NCBI GenBank assembly: GCA_030838305.1 | Contig: JAUTWY010000520.1 | Location: 1-24,444, forward strand | DNA length: 24,444 nucleotides | Direction of reading: 5' to 3' | Source of the DNA: Acidobacteriaceae bacterium | Lineage (GTDB): Bacteria; Acidobacteriota; Terriglobia; Terriglobales; Acidobacteriaceae | Part shown: positions 1-8,372 of the stretch, one piece after another | Numbering within the stretch: the first letter of the stretch is position 1 | Layout of the letters: every line of letters starts with the position of its first letter | Translations under genes and position numbers: made by a program | Notes under the pieces: generated by a model | What the model was told of the DNA's origin: nothing | The model's database searches: none | Seen by the model: the letters and a program-made list of their open reading frames with translations, nothing else

Positions 1-92
1 CCCAATTGTGTTGCTCGCTTCATGCCAGCTGCGTCAACCGCACTGCCAATCGGTAGAGCTTTGTCGCGGAGATGACCCATAACGTCGGGCGT

Positions 93-124
93 GTCCGATT
101 TGTTCGTTGTCCGATTTGTTCGTT
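93..124. repeat. Perfect 16-bp tandem duplication
   Basis: The unit GTCCGATTTGTTCGTT occurs at 93-108 and again, with no change, at 109-124. It lies about 105 bp before the LemA start codon, in what should be the promoter or leader region. It could be a replication-slippage product or a doubled binding site; the sequence does not decide between them. No clear -35/-10 pair was found around it. Confidence 0.8.
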
Positions 125-228
125 TGCGCCCGTGCTGTCCCTGTGCTACCGTCCCAGTGATTTCAGGATCAAGACTTCGGGATGGAGCTTTCGAGATCAA
201 GCCATCGAGATTTCCTAAGGAGCTGCCT

Positions 229-777
229 ATGATCGTCATCATCTTTCTCGCAATTCTCGTAGTTGTCGCCGTGGTGCTCACCGGGATGTACAACAGCTTG
301 GTGCAGCTGCGGGTTCGCTGCGACTCGGCGTGGTCCGATATTGATGTGCAGCTCAAGCGGCGGCATGATCTGATCCCGAACCTGGTTGAGACCGTGAAAG
401 GTTATGCGGCGCACGAGAAAGGGACGTTCGAAAGCATCGCCAAATTCCGCTCGCAAGCCATGCAGGCGACTACGCCCGAAGGCAAGGCGGGGGCCGAGAA
501 TCAGCTGAGCGGAGCGCTCAAGAGCTTGTTCGCGGTGGCGGAAAATTATCCGCAGTTGAAAGCTTCGGAGGAATTCACGCAACTGCAGGGATCGCTGAGC
601 CAGACCGAGAATTCGATCCAGAGCTCGCGCAGTAATTACAACGCGGCGGTGCAGGATTTGAATACCAAGATTCAAGTGTTCCCAACCAACATTCTCGCGG
701 GAATGTTTGGATTTCAGGGACGCCAGTTTTTCGAGACGGCCGAGGGCGACCGCGAGCCGGTGGCGGTGAAGTTCTGA
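229..777 (+). CDS. lemA: LemA family membrane protein
   Basis: 182-aa LemA family protein. An N-terminal hydrophobic segment (about residues 2-20) anchors it in the membrane. The LemA core follows: a predicted helical region beginning with the family hallmark WSDIDVQLKRRHDLIPNLVE (residues 35-54), then KGYAAHEKGTFE, and the conserved end NILAGMFGF. The reading frame is open back to 91, but ATG 229 is chosen because AAGGAG lies 6 bp before it and because the membrane segment then starts the protein, as in the family. The cellular role of LemA is poorly defined. In many bacteria it sits next to TPM-domain or HtpX genes, but here it is alone and converges on the tRNA/housekeeping cluster. Length is typical of the family. 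The family call is firm; a function cannot be given. Confidence 0.93.
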   Translation: MIVIIFLAILVVVAVVLTGMYNSLVQLRVRCDSAWSDIDVQLKRRHDLIPNLVETVKGYAAHEKGTFESIAKFRSQAMQATTPEGKAGAENQLSGALKSLFAVAENYPQLKASEEFTQLQGSLSQTENSIQSSRSNYNAAVQDLNTKIQVFPTNILAGMFGFQGRQFFETAEGDREPVAVKF

Positions 778-883
778 GGTCAGCGTTCTGGCGGCAATGG
801 AAACCAAGGTCCGTCGCTGAGCTCGGGAGACAATAATGATGTGGGGGACGACAGGGACCACACCGCATGACTCGAGCAAGGGA

Positions 884-960
884 TGGTGCGCCCGGAGAGA
901 CTCGAACTCCCAACCCTCTGCTCCGAAGGCAGATGCTCTATCCAGTTGAGCTACGGGCGC
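884..960 (-). tRNA. tRNA-Arg (anticodon TCG), CCA encoded
   Basis: Read on the - strand, the gene starts GCGCCCG (960-954) and ends CGGGCGC (894-888), giving a perfect 7-bp acceptor stem. The discriminator A (887) and a genome-encoded CCA (886-884) follow. The D-arm region TAGCTCAACTGGATAGAGCA and the T-arm GTTCGAGTC motif are present. The anticodon loop CTTCGGA between TCTGC and GCAGA gives anticodon TCG, reading CGA and possibly other CGN arginine codons. It lies 86 bp downstream of the uracil-DNA glycosylase gene on the same strand, so it could be read from that transcript or from its own promoter. Confidence 0.97.
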
Positions 961-1046
961 TGGGGGTTATTCTACGGCAAAGTGGGGGAGAACGGCCGGC
1001 GGCTCCGCATAGAGCGCGAGGACAGAATCTCTTGCGCGGCTGATTC

Positions 1047-1904
1047 TCAACGCGCTTCCTCGGCAGGTTTTTTCGGAGGTTCGATGCCGAGGTATTTCAT
1101 TACCATTTGCAGGTCTTTCCATGCCTCGCCTTTTTGGCGGGGGTCGCGCAACAGGAATGCGGGATGGTAGGTGACGGCCAAACGGGAGCCCGGCCACGAC
1201 GGGTCGCCGGCGGCGGGTTTGAAGTCGTACCAGCGGCCGCGAAGTTCGGTCATCGGCGCGTTGATGGCCAGAAGATTTTTCGCGGCGGTCGCTCCGAGGG
1301 CGACAATTGCCTTGGGCTTGATTGCCGCGATCTGGCGCATGAGAAAAGGAGAACAGGTTTCGCATTCGTCGCGCTCGGGTTGGCGGTTGCCCGGCGGACG
1401 GCACTTCACAATGTTCGCGATGTAAACATCTTCGCGGCGCAGGCCCATGGCTTTGATCATGTTGTTCAGCAACTGGCCGGCGCGGCCGACGAAAGGTTCT
1501 CCTTGCGCGTCTTCGTCGGCGCCCGGGCCCTCTCCCACGAACATCAACTCGGCGCGCGGATTGCCCACTCCAAAGACGATTTGCTTGCGGCCCTGCTGGT
1601 GAAGTTTGCAGCGAGTGCAATCGCCGAGGTCTTCGCGAATCATTTTTAGCGCGGCGCTGGGATCGGAGACTCCCTGTTCGGGGTTTACGGCAATTGCAGC
1701 GAGGCTACTATGGGCAATACTTGCGACGGCGGCGGATTTTTTGGGGGACATTTCCTCTCGAAGTTCTGACTGGAATGTTGGAGGCAAAGTTTCGTCGGGG
1801 AAGGCGCTCTCGCGCCGGTAGAAATCGTAAATGCCCATTTCATGGCAGTAACGAACGCGTTCGGCGAGAGCGCGCTGCAGTTCCGGCTCAAGGGTACGAG
1901 GCAT
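1047..1904 (-). CDS. Uracil-DNA glycosylase, family 4 (Fe-S type)
   Basis: 285-aa protein of the family 4 uracil-DNA glycosylases, which remove uracil arising from cytosine deamination and start base-excision repair in the cytoplasm. Four cysteines are placed as [4Fe-4S] ligands: C96 and C99 (CTRC), C168 (VKCRPP) and C184 (CSPF). The 16-residue spacing between the last two matches the family. The catalytic motif GEGPGADEDAQGEPFVGRAG covers about 124-143, and the uracil-binding HPAF motif lies near 247-250. The first roughly 90 residues are an extension before the core, with a short N-terminal helix and an Ala/Ser-rich linker. Such extensions are common in this family, which is sometimes annotated as phage SPO1 DNA polymerase-related. 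The gene is last of the - strand run, 36 bp after coaBC. No clear Shine-Dalgarno sequence precedes ATG 1904. Confidence 0.94.
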   Translation of the reverse strand: MPRTLEPELQRALAERVRYCHEMGIYDFYRRESAFPDETLPPTFQSELREEMSPKKSAAVASIAHSSLAAIAVNPEQGVSDPSAALKMIREDLGDCTRCKLHQQGRKQIVFGVGNPRAELMFVGEGPGADEDAQGEPFVGRAGQLLNNMIKAMGLRREDVYIANIVKCRPPGNRQPERDECETCSPFLMRQIAAIKPKAIVALGATAAKNLLAINAPMTELRGRWYDFKPAAGDPSWPGSRLAVTYHPAFLLRDPRQKGEAWKDLQMVMKYLGIEPPKKPAEEAR

Positions 1905-1940
1905 TGGGTTCGATTGTAATTCAGAAAGGACTAACTCAGT

Positions 1941-3158
1941 TCAGGCTTTCACCGGGGACTTGCGCCGCTGGCGAATGCGAACCACTTGATCGAGGACGCG
2001 CTGGGCCACTTCCCATTTCGTGGTTTCAGGAACTTCGACCACTTCATCATTCGTGATGATGGTCACCTGATTGCGATCGGAATCGAAGCCAATGCCTTCG
2101 CGGGAAACGTCGTTGACCACAATGGCATCGAGTTGCTTGGCCGTGAGCTTCTGGCGAGCGTTTTCAAGAACGTTCTCGGTTTCGGCGGCGAATCCAACGA
2201 CAATCTGCGACTGCTTTCGCGAGGAAATTTCTTTAAGGATGTCGGAGGTGGGCTCGAGCTCGAGCGTGACTGGGCCTTTGCGCTTCATCTTTTGTCCGGA
2301 AATAGATTTCGCGCGGTAATCGGAAACGGCTGCAGTCTTGACGACGACGGTGGCCTGCGGCAAAAGATTGAGGACAGCATCGCGCATTTGTTCGGCTGAT
2401 TCCACGCGCGTGACCTCAGCCGCCCCCGGCGGCGTCAGCGCTGTGGAACCGCTGACCAGAAGCACACGTGCACCGCGACGCAGCCCGGCTTCGGCGACGG
2501 CGTACCCCATGCGTCCGCTGGAGCGGTTGGTGAGATAGCGCGCGGGATCAATCTTCTCGCGTGTGGGTCCGGCGGTGATCAGCAACGTTTCGCCGGAGAG
2601 ATCCTGCGACGCGCCGAGCGCTTCGAGAACTGCCGATACGATGGCTTCATTTTCGGCAAGGCGTCCCGAGCCAGTCATACCGCAGGCCAGATATCCGGAG
2701 TCGGGATCGACGATCTTCACGCCACGCTGGCGAAGAATTTCCAGGTTCGCCTGGGTCGCGGGATGATTCCACATGTTGACGTTCATTGCAGGAGCGACCA
2801 CAACTGGCGCAGTGGTAGCGAGATAAAGGGTGGTGAGGAAATCGCTGGAAATGCCCTGGGCGAAGTGCGCGAGAACATCGGCGGTGGCGGGAGCAACCAG
2901 CAGAGCGTCAATCGACTGGGCGACCGCGATGTGTTCAATGGCCGAGTCGATGTTTGGGGCCTGCTCTTCGCCGGGAGAGAACATTCCCGTAATCACTTTT
3001 TCGCCGGAGAGAGCGGCAAAGGTAAGCGGGCGAACAAACTCCTGGGCGGCGCGGGTCATGATGACCTGCACGCGAATGCCGCGATCTTGCAGGAGCCGCA
3101 CAATCTCGGCTGCCTTGTAGGCCGCGATGCCGCCGGTGACTCCGAGAGCAATCTTCAT
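1941..3158 (-). CDS. coaBC: Bifunctional CoaBC (phosphopantothenoylcysteine synthetase/decarboxylase)
   Basis: 405-aa bifunctional coenzyme A biosynthesis enzyme. The C-terminal CoaB domain joins 4'-phosphopantothenate to cysteine, and the N-terminal flavoprotein CoaC domain decarboxylates the product to 4'-phosphopantetheine. CoaC features are the start GVTGGIAAYK (6-15), the catalytic His in IEHIAV (H76), the PAMN motif (123-126) and the substrate-flap cysteine in ACGMTGSGRLAE (C159). CoaB features begin near residue 188: TAGPTREKIDPARYLTNRSS, then KTAAVSDYR and a KMKRK segment near 290-294. Length is the usual 400 or so residues. It lies between rpoZ (91-bp gap) and the glycosylase (36-bp gap). 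The pairing with gmk and rpoZ is widespread in bacteria and supports the call. Confidence 0.97.
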   Translation of the reverse strand: MKIALGVTGGIAAYKAAEIVRLLQDRGIRVQVIMTRAAQEFVRPLTFAALSGEKVITGMFSPGEEQAPNIDSAIEHIAVAQSIDALLVAPATADVLAHFAQGISSDFLTTLYLATTAPVVVAPAMNVNMWNHPATQANLEILRQRGVKIVDPDSGYLACGMTGSGRLAENEAIVSAVLEALGASQDLSGETLLITAGPTREKIDPARYLTNRSSGRMGYAVAEAGLRRGARVLLVSGSTALTPPGAAEVTRVESAEQMRDAVLNLLPQATVVVKTAAVSDYRAKSISGQKMKRKGPVTLELEPTSDILKEISSRKQSQIVVGFAAETENVLENARQKLTAKQLDAIVVNDVSREGIGFDSDRNQVTIITNDEVVEVPETTKWEVAQRVLDQVVRIRQRRKSPVKA

Positions 3159-3249
3159 ATGTTCAACGCGGAGAGCCTGAAGGCGTGCTTTGCTACGAAA
3201 CCGCTGTCCGCGAAAGCTTGCCTCATCGAATTAGATGCTGCACACGCGT

Positions 3250-3486
3250 TTAGGCGTCGTGGCCGAAGGCCTGATCCAGAGCCTCGGCGGCCTGTTCGGC
3301 GGCGCTGCGAGTTTCGGGAATCTCCCACTTCACCTTGCCGGCGCGGATTTCATCTTGTGCGATGCGGCAAGGCTTGCGCGAATTGGTTTGGACCACCGGC
3401 GGTGCACCAGATTGCAGTTGGCGCGCGCGGCGAGCCGCGACCAGAATGTAACGATAGTTGCTGTCGAAGCCTTCGATCAATTTCAT
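3250..3486 (-). CDS. rpoZ: RNA polymerase omega subunit
   Basis: 78-aa omega subunit, which binds the beta' C-terminus and helps assemble RNA polymerase. The family pattern is visible as YRYILVAARRARQL (11-24), then a Pro-containing loop and KPCRIAQDEIRAGKVKW (38-54). The C-terminal tail is acidic and Ala/Glu-rich (60-75). A GGGAGA Shine-Dalgarno-like stretch lies just before ATG 3486. It sits between gmk and coaBC, the position rpoZ has in many genomes, and this context settles the call for so small a protein. The 143-bp spacer to gmk holds no convincing gene. Confidence 0.93.
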   Translation of the reverse strand: MKLIEGFDSNYRYILVAARRARQLQSGAPPVVQTNSRKPCRIAQDEIRAGKVKWEIPETRSAAEQAAEALDQAFGHDA

Positions 3487-3629
3487 GGATTCTGTCTCCC
3501 TCGAATACCAGGATGCTGAATTTGATTGCCGAAAGTTGCTGCGCTTCGTTCTTCGCGGGGGAAGCCAAGAACTGCTCCTCTATTTTCCCACGAAACTCAA
3601 GCTTACGGGGGCCAGAGCCCTTAATTAGG

Positions 3630-4349
3630 TTACGAAGGACTACCGTCCCCAGAATCGTCCGTTGTCCCGAATGAGTCCAGAATCGGCTTCACCCGCTCGC
3701 GAACGTTGGCCAGACGACAGCAGTCCGCCAGTTTCACAATCTTGGATTCATCGCGCGCGAGCGGCCGTCCCGCGCGCAGCAAGCGCTCGGATCGAACGAT
3801 GGCTTGCAAAATCTCGATCGACTCTTCCAGGTGATCGTTGATCAGGATGTAGTTGTATCGATCATAATTCTCGATCTCGCGAGTCGCGGCTGCTACACGG
3901 CGTTGGATGACCTCGTCGCGATCCTCTCCTCGCTTGCGCAGGCGCTCTACCAGAATCTTCCGATTCGGGGGCAGAATAAAGATGCTCGTCGCATTTGTCA
4001 GCTTCTGCTGGATCTGTTCGGCTCCCTGGACGTCGATGTCCAGCAGAAGGTCGCGGCCGCTCTGTTCAGCTTCGTGCAAAAACCGGCGGGCCGTCCCGTA
4101 AAGATTGCCATCGAACTCCGCATGTTCGAGGAAGTCGCCATTGCGAGTCATCTTCTCGAATTCGGGGCGTGAGACAAAGTAGTATTGTCGGCCATTGGTT
4201 TCGCTGCCACGCGGAGAGCGCGTAGTGTAGGAGATGGAAAATTCCAGATCGCTCACCGACTTCAGCAGTTCGTTGACCAAAGTCGACTTGCCTGAGCCGG
4301 AAGGAGCCGAGATGATGTAGACGAGCGGTTTGTGGAGGGAAGAACTCAT
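3630..4349 (-). CDS. gmk: Guanylate kinase
   Basis: 239-aa guanylate kinase, phosphorylating GMP to GDP with ATP in purine nucleotide synthesis. The P-loop SAPSGSGKST is at 14-23. The GMP-binding segment includes YTTRSPRGSETNGRQYYFVS (41-60), then FLEHAEFDGNLYGT, and the LLLDIDVQGA motif follows at 101-110. The core ends near residue 193. About 45 further residues form a polar tail ending in an Asp/Ser/Gly-rich stretch, making the protein some 30 residues longer than typical Gmk; the tail has no recognised domain. The ATG overlaps the yicC stop by 4 bp (ATGA), indicating translational coupling within the msbA-yicC-gmk-rpoZ-coaBC run. Confidence 0.97.
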   Translation of the reverse strand: MSSSLHKPLVYIISAPSGSGKSTLVNELLKSVSDLEFSISYTTRSPRGSETNGRQYYFVSRPEFEKMTRNGDFLEHAEFDGNLYGTARRFLHEAEQSGRDLLLDIDVQGAEQIQQKLTNATSIFILPPNRKILVERLRKRGEDRDEVIQRRVAAATREIENYDRYNYILINDHLEESIEILQAIVRSERLLRAGRPLARDESKIVKLADCCRLANVRERVKPILDSFGTTDDSGDGSPS

Positions 4350-5293
4350 TCCAGGTTCTGCACCTGCTCGCGTGATTTTTCGATCTCCGCCTTCATGACA
4401 AGCCCAGCCTCGGTAATCTTCAGCGCATCGCCCGCCAACCCGGAGGTCTTTGAAAGCAGAGTGTTCGCCTCGCGATTCATTTCCTGCAGCAGGAAATCCA
4501 ATTTCTTCCCGACTTCTCCATTTTCATCGAGCAAGCCCAGGAAGTGTTGCACGTGATTTTCCAGACGCACGATTTCCTCCTGGATGTCACTGCGATCGAC
4601 GAGTAGGGCGGCTTCCTGCAAAAGGCGTTCGCGATCGGTTGTGGCGCCAAGGAGTTCCTGAAGCCGCGATTGGAGCCGCTCCATATAGTTCTGCAAAACC
4701 GTGCGCCGGTGAGTTTGCACAATTTTGACGGCTTCTCCCAGGTGTTCCATTCGCTGGCGGAGTTCGCGCTCAATGCCGCGCCCTTCCTGCTCGCGCATCT
4801 GATTCAGGCGATCGAGCACGTCGCCCGCCCTCGCCATGACCGCCGACTCTAACGCCCCATCTTCAGGGTCGCGGGCCGAATCAAGTGCCCCGGGGATGCG
4901 CAAAATTGTGTTGAGGTCAGGTTCCGCAGGTACGGAGAACTCGCCGGCAGCCGCCCTGAAAGCCGCAATGTAAGCGCTTACCAGAGGGCGATTGAGCGCG
5001 AAGGTTTCGTTATTTCCGCGCTCCAGGCTGAGCGTGACCTCGACGTGCCCACGGGCAATTTTTTCTTTGAGCAGGCGACGAAGTTGCATTTCGAGCGAGT
5101 CGGAGCCAGAGGGCAGGCGAAAATGCAGATCCAGAAAACGATGATTCACCGACTTCAGAGAAAGTGAGAATGCGAGGTGACCGTTGCCCTGGCTCGAGGC
5201 CAGCACACTTGGCGGCGGACTCACACTTCCTTCGGCCTGGCTGGTTAGCTCGCCTTTTCCCTGCGCAAAACCGGTCATGGAGCGGATAGGCAT
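4346..5293 (-). CDS. yicC: YicC family protein (YicC/YloC endoribonuclease)
   Basis: 315-aa YicC family protein. It opens with the hallmark MPIRSMTGFAQGKG and has the YicC_N core LKSVNHRFLDLHFRLP (47-61). The C-terminal DUF1732 region carries SDIQEEIVRLENHVQHF and GKKLDFLLQEMNREANTLLS (262-281). Members have been described as endoribonucleases involved in RNA turnover and are found next to gmk very widely, as here, where the stop codon overlaps the gmk start. Oddity: about 23 residues rich in Ser/Pro/Gly (near 16-38) are inserted between GKGE and the first core strand, which are normally contiguous. It is probably a flexible loop. Confidence 0.94.
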   Translation of the reverse strand: MPIRSMTGFAQGKGELTSQAEGSVSPPPSVLASSQGNGHLAFSLSLKSVNHRFLDLHFRLPSGSDSLEMQLRRLLKEKIARGHVEVTLSLERGNNETFALNRPLVSAYIAAFRAAAGEFSVPAEPDLNTILRIPGALDSARDPEDGALESAVMARAGDVLDRLNQMREQEGRGIERELRQRMEHLGEAVKIVQTHRRTVLQNYMERLQSRLQELLGATTDRERLLQEAALLVDRSDIQEEIVRLENHVQHFLGLLDENGEVGKKLDFLLQEMNREANTLLSKTSGLAGDALKITEAGLVMKAEIEKSREQVQNLE

Positions 5294-5326
5294 GAATGAT
5301 TTCTCGAACGTGCAATTTTGCTGGCG

Positions 5327-7171
5327 TCAGCTGGGTTGCGCTGGCTCCATCTTCTGCTCGAAGTCGGCGAACTGCAACTCATACAGACGACGGTAGGTGC
5401 CTAATTTTGTCATCAAGTCTTCGTGCGAACCAATGTCGGCGATGGCGCCATTCTCGATCACAACGATTCGGTCGGCGCGGCGCACGGTCGAAAGCCGGTG
5501 GGCAATCACAAACACGGTGCGTCCGCTCATCAGGTTGTGCAGCGCGGACTGCACCAAAGCTTCCGATTCGCTGTCGAGAGCTGACGTAGCCTCGTCAAGA
5601 ATAAGGACAGGGGCATTTTTTAAAATTGCACGGGCGATGGCGATGCGCTGACGCTCTCCGCCGGAAAGGCGCACGCCGCGCTCCCCGATCACTTCATCGT
5701 AACCCGACGGCAATGCCTTGATGAAATCATGTGCCAAGGCTCCCCGGGCCGCAGCCTCAACGTCTTTCAGAGCTACGTGCGGCTGGCCGTAGGCGATGTT
5801 GTTGCGAACTGTGTCGTTAAACAACACGGTTTCCTGGGTGACGATGCCCACCTGTTCTCGCAACGAAGCCAGGGTCACGTCGCGCACATCTTGGCCATCA
5901 ATGAGGAGACGGCCGTGCGTGGCATCGAAGAAGCGCGGGATCAGGTGCACCAGAGTGCTCTTGCCGGAACCGCTGGAACCCACGATTGCCACGATTTCTC
6001 CGCGATGAGCTTCGAGGTTGATATCGTGCAAGACGCGAGCATCCTGTCCCTCGCTGCCATAGGTAAAGCTGACATGGTCGAATTGGACAGTCTTCGAGAA
6101 CGGCGGCAGGCGTTTGGCGTGGGGCTTCTCGCGGACATCATCTTCGACGTCCATGAATCTGAAGATTTCGCTAGACGCGCCGAGGGCCTGCTGGAAATTG
6201 TTGTTGAACTGCGCAAACTTTCGAACCGGGTTGTAGAGGCTGAACACCGCCGTAATGAAAGCTACGAAAATTCCGGGGGTCATTTCTCCGTGCTTAACCT
6301 GCTCGCGGCCCAAGTTGAGCAGGAGAGCGATACCAGCCGCGCCAAAAATATCCATCAAGGGTGAACTGATCGCGGTTGCGGCCACGGACCGGAGGTTGGC
6401 ACGGAAAAGCCGCCGAGCCGCTCCCCGAAAGCGGGAAATCTCCCACTTCTCGGTGTTGAAGGCTTTCACGATACGGTTACCCGTAATCGTTTCGTGCAAG
6501 ATGTTCTGGATCTCGGCAAGCTTGTCCTGCCCCTGCCGGGTCGTGCTACGCACACGCGTGCCGATTTTGCGAGAAGAATAAATAATTACCGGCACAAACA
6601 GCAGAAGCACCCAGGAGAGTTTTCTACCCAGCATCACAACCACTACCGCGACCCATAAGAATGTAAAAAATTGCTGTAGAAATTCCGCCAAGACCGTCGA
6701 CATTGCGTACTGAACCCTCTCAACATCGTTCACGATGGTGGATACTAAGGTTCCGGTACTATGCTTGGAAAAAAAAGCCGCCGACCGACGCATGATCGCG
6801 TCGTAGAGTTCGTCGCGCAGATCGGTGATCATACCGAAGCCCGCGTGGTTTACCAGATACGTGCCGGTATAGTCGAAAATCCCCTTGAGGATGGTGGAAC
6901 CGACCAGTGCCACCGCAACCATCGTCCAAGCATTGGTAAAACGGGACGGCACCAACTGTTGCAGATACACGGCGTGGTGAAAATGTGGAATTACAAACAG
7001 CTCAATGTCTTTGGATCCGGTGGAAGGGTTCAACACCCGGTCGAACACTGGCCGAATGAGCACAAATTTGAAGGCGTCGAGCGCCCCTACGAAAGCCATG
7101 AGAACAACAGAGCAAAGGATCTGCCACCAGTAAGGCAACGCATAGCGGACCAGGCGCGTCAGTTCGCGCAT
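5327..7171 (-). CDS. msbA: MsbA-type lipid A/lipid flippase ABC exporter
   Basis: 614-aa half-transporter with an N-terminal ABC exporter membrane domain (about 1-325, six predicted helices) and a C-terminal ATPase (about 362-600). Visible motifs are Walker A GSSGSGKST (398-406), Q-loop TQET (Q446), signature LSGGE (502-506), Walker B VLILDEATSALD (522-533) and H-loop His558 (IAHRLST). It works as a homodimer in the inner membrane. MsbA flips lipid A-core; in this family the substrate could also be another lipid. The lipid A assignment is inferred from overall similarity and from LPS-export genes elsewhere in the window. GGAG lies 4 bp before ATG 7171. The gene is first of the - strand run, 33 bp ahead of yicC, so its promoter should lie in 7172-7339. 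Confidence 0.9.
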   Translation of the reverse strand: MRELTRLVRYALPYWWQILCSVVLMAFVGALDAFKFVLIRPVFDRVLNPSTGSKDIELFVIPHFHHAVYLQQLVPSRFTNAWTMVAVALVGSTILKGIFDYTGTYLVNHAGFGMITDLRDELYDAIMRRSAAFFSKHSTGTLVSTIVNDVERVQYAMSTVLAEFLQQFFTFLWVAVVVVMLGRKLSWVLLLFVPVIIYSSRKIGTRVRSTTRQGQDKLAEIQNILHETITGNRIVKAFNTEKWEISRFRGAARRLFRANLRSVAATAISSPLMDIFGAAGIALLLNLGREQVKHGEMTPGIFVAFITAVFSLYNPVRKFAQFNNNFQQALGASSEIFRFMDVEDDVREKPHAKRLPPFSKTVQFDHVSFTYGSEGQDARVLHDINLEAHRGEIVAIVGSSGSGKSTLVHLIPRFFDATHGRLLIDGQDVRDVTLASLREQVGIVTQETVLFNDTVRNNIAYGQPHVALKDVEAAARGALAHDFIKALPSGYDEVIGERGVRLSGGERQRIAIARAILKNAPVLILDEATSALDSESEALVQSALHNLMSGRTVFVIAHRLSTVRRADRIVVIENGAIADIGSHEDLMTKLGTYRRLYELQFADFEQKMEPAQPS

Positions 7172-7240
7172 ACTGCTCCGGACAGGCCGTAACGGCTTCC
7201 TGACAGACCGAGAGTCATGGGGTGCGCTTATTTTACTGCG

Positions 7241-7330
7241 GTCGTCGGTCGTTTGTCGTTGGCCACTCGCCGAAAAGTTTTCGAAGCTGCGGTTTGAACA
7301 GCCGACGACTATCGACTGTCGACCCTCGAC
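7241..7330. repeat. Degenerate TCG-rich intergenic inverted repeat
   Basis: The msbA-rapZ spacer is built from short GTCG/CGAC units. GTCGTCGG (7241-7248) is exactly inverted as CCGACGAC (7302-7309). A perfect palindrome CGAAAAGTTTTCG lies between them (7271-7283), and further CGAC units run to about 7330. Nothing here codes for protein. Such mosaics look like dispersed spacer repeats of acidobacterial genomes, which is inference. The region must also hold the msbA promoter and could form a hairpin after rapZ. Confidence 0.55.
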
Positions 7331-7339
7331 GCCTTCTTA

Positions 7340-8272
7340 TCATTTCGGCATATCGCGGTGCGTGATTTTCACGCGATACCCGGCTTTGTGCAGGCGTTTG
7401 CCTACCTCTTCGGCGATCATCACCGATCGGTGCTGGCCCCCAGTGCATCCGAAACTGATGGTGAGATAGCTTTTCCCTTCGTGGATGTAGTGGGGCAACA
7501 AGTAAATCAATAGGTCGGAAATGCGGGAAATGAATTCCTGCGTCTGGGGAAACGACCCGATGTACTTGGCTACGCGCGGATCGCGGCCCGTGAGTGGCCG
7601 GAATGCCGGAACGAAATGGGGATTAGGAAGAAAGCGCACGTCGAAAACCAGATCGGCTTCTTCGGGCACGCCATGACGGAAGCCGAAACTCACGCACGAA
7701 ACCAGAATGCTTTTTTCCGCCGCCTGCTCGCGGAAGCGCTCGGTGATGTGCGCGCGCAATTCGTGAACGTTGAATTTAGAGGTGTCGATGACGAAGTCAG
7801 CTAATGCCCGGATGCTCGCCAGATGCCGCCGCTCCGCTTTGAGCGAGGCGTTCACCGTGGTATTCGTGCCCAGGGGATGGGGCCGGCGGGTCTCGCTGAA
7901 GCGCCGCAGCAGCACCGCATCCGAAGCCTCCAGGAAGGCAACCTTGGTAGGAATCATGCGCCGCACAGCTTTCAGGATGCCGGGAAACTGATCGAGCTTG
8001 GAACCTTCGCGCACATCGACCACCAACGCGGTGCGGCGGATTTCCGCCGACTGCAGAGCCATCTCGGCAAAGCGCGGAATCAGTTCCACAGGAAGGTTGT
8101 CGACGCAGTAGTAACCTAAATCCTCGAAAGCCTTGAGCGCCGAAGCTTTGCCCGAGCCGCTCATCCCCGTAATGATGACCAGCTCCGGCGCATGCAGGGC
8201 GACCCGCTTGCTGGTCGTCGTTTTCTTGCTTCTATTGGCTTTACGGGAGGCGGACGATTTGCGAGGCCCCAT
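7340..8272 (-). CDS. rapZ: RapZ-type nucleotide-binding protein
   Basis: 310-aa RapZ (YhbJ/YvcJ) family protein. In E. coli RapZ binds the sRNA GlmZ and delivers it to RNase E, controlling GlmS and hence UDP-GlcNAc supply; in Bacillus the orthologue is a GTP/ATP-binding protein. Here the P-loop region is TGMSGSGKASALKAFEDLG (35-53), followed by YYCVDNLPVELIP. VAFLEASDAVLLRRFSETRR spans 111-130, and the C-terminal RNA-binding-type domain has VSFGFRHGVPEEADLVFDVR (194-213) and GCTGGQHRSV (275-284). The residue after the P-loop Lys42 is Ala rather than Ser/Thr, with Ser44 next. The first 28 residues are a basic Lys/Arg/Ser extension. The sRNA role is not established outside enterobacteria. In Proteobacteria the gene belongs to the rpoN-hpf-ptsN operon; here it is about 8.5 kb from hpf. 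Confidence 0.95.
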   Translation of the reverse strand: MGPRKSSASRKANRSKKTTTSKRVALHAPELVIITGMSGSGKASALKAFEDLGYYCVDNLPVELIPRFAEMALQSAEIRRTALVVDVREGSKLDQFPGILKAVRRMIPTKVAFLEASDAVLLRRFSETRRPHPLGTNTTVNASLKAERRHLASIRALADFVIDTSKFNVHELRAHITERFREQAAEKSILVSCVSFGFRHGVPEEADLVFDVRFLPNPHFVPAFRPLTGRDPRVAKYIGSFPQTQEFISRISDLLIYLLPHYIHEGKSYLTISFGCTGGQHRSVMIAEEVGKRLHKAGYRVKITHRDMPK

Positions 8273-8372
8273 GCAAAGGATGGTAGCACCGCAGGCGGCG
8301 GGAATGGGAGCGTAGCACCGGAGACGTTTCCGATTTGTCTAAGCGCCGCCCGGACAGGTAAGCTAGGTCGCC

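Noticed and set aside
91..228. N-terminal extension of LemA to the upstream in-frame start at 91
   Set aside because: It begins inside the 16-bp duplication, has no family similarity, and would bury the membrane anchor; ATG 229 has a good AAGGAG.
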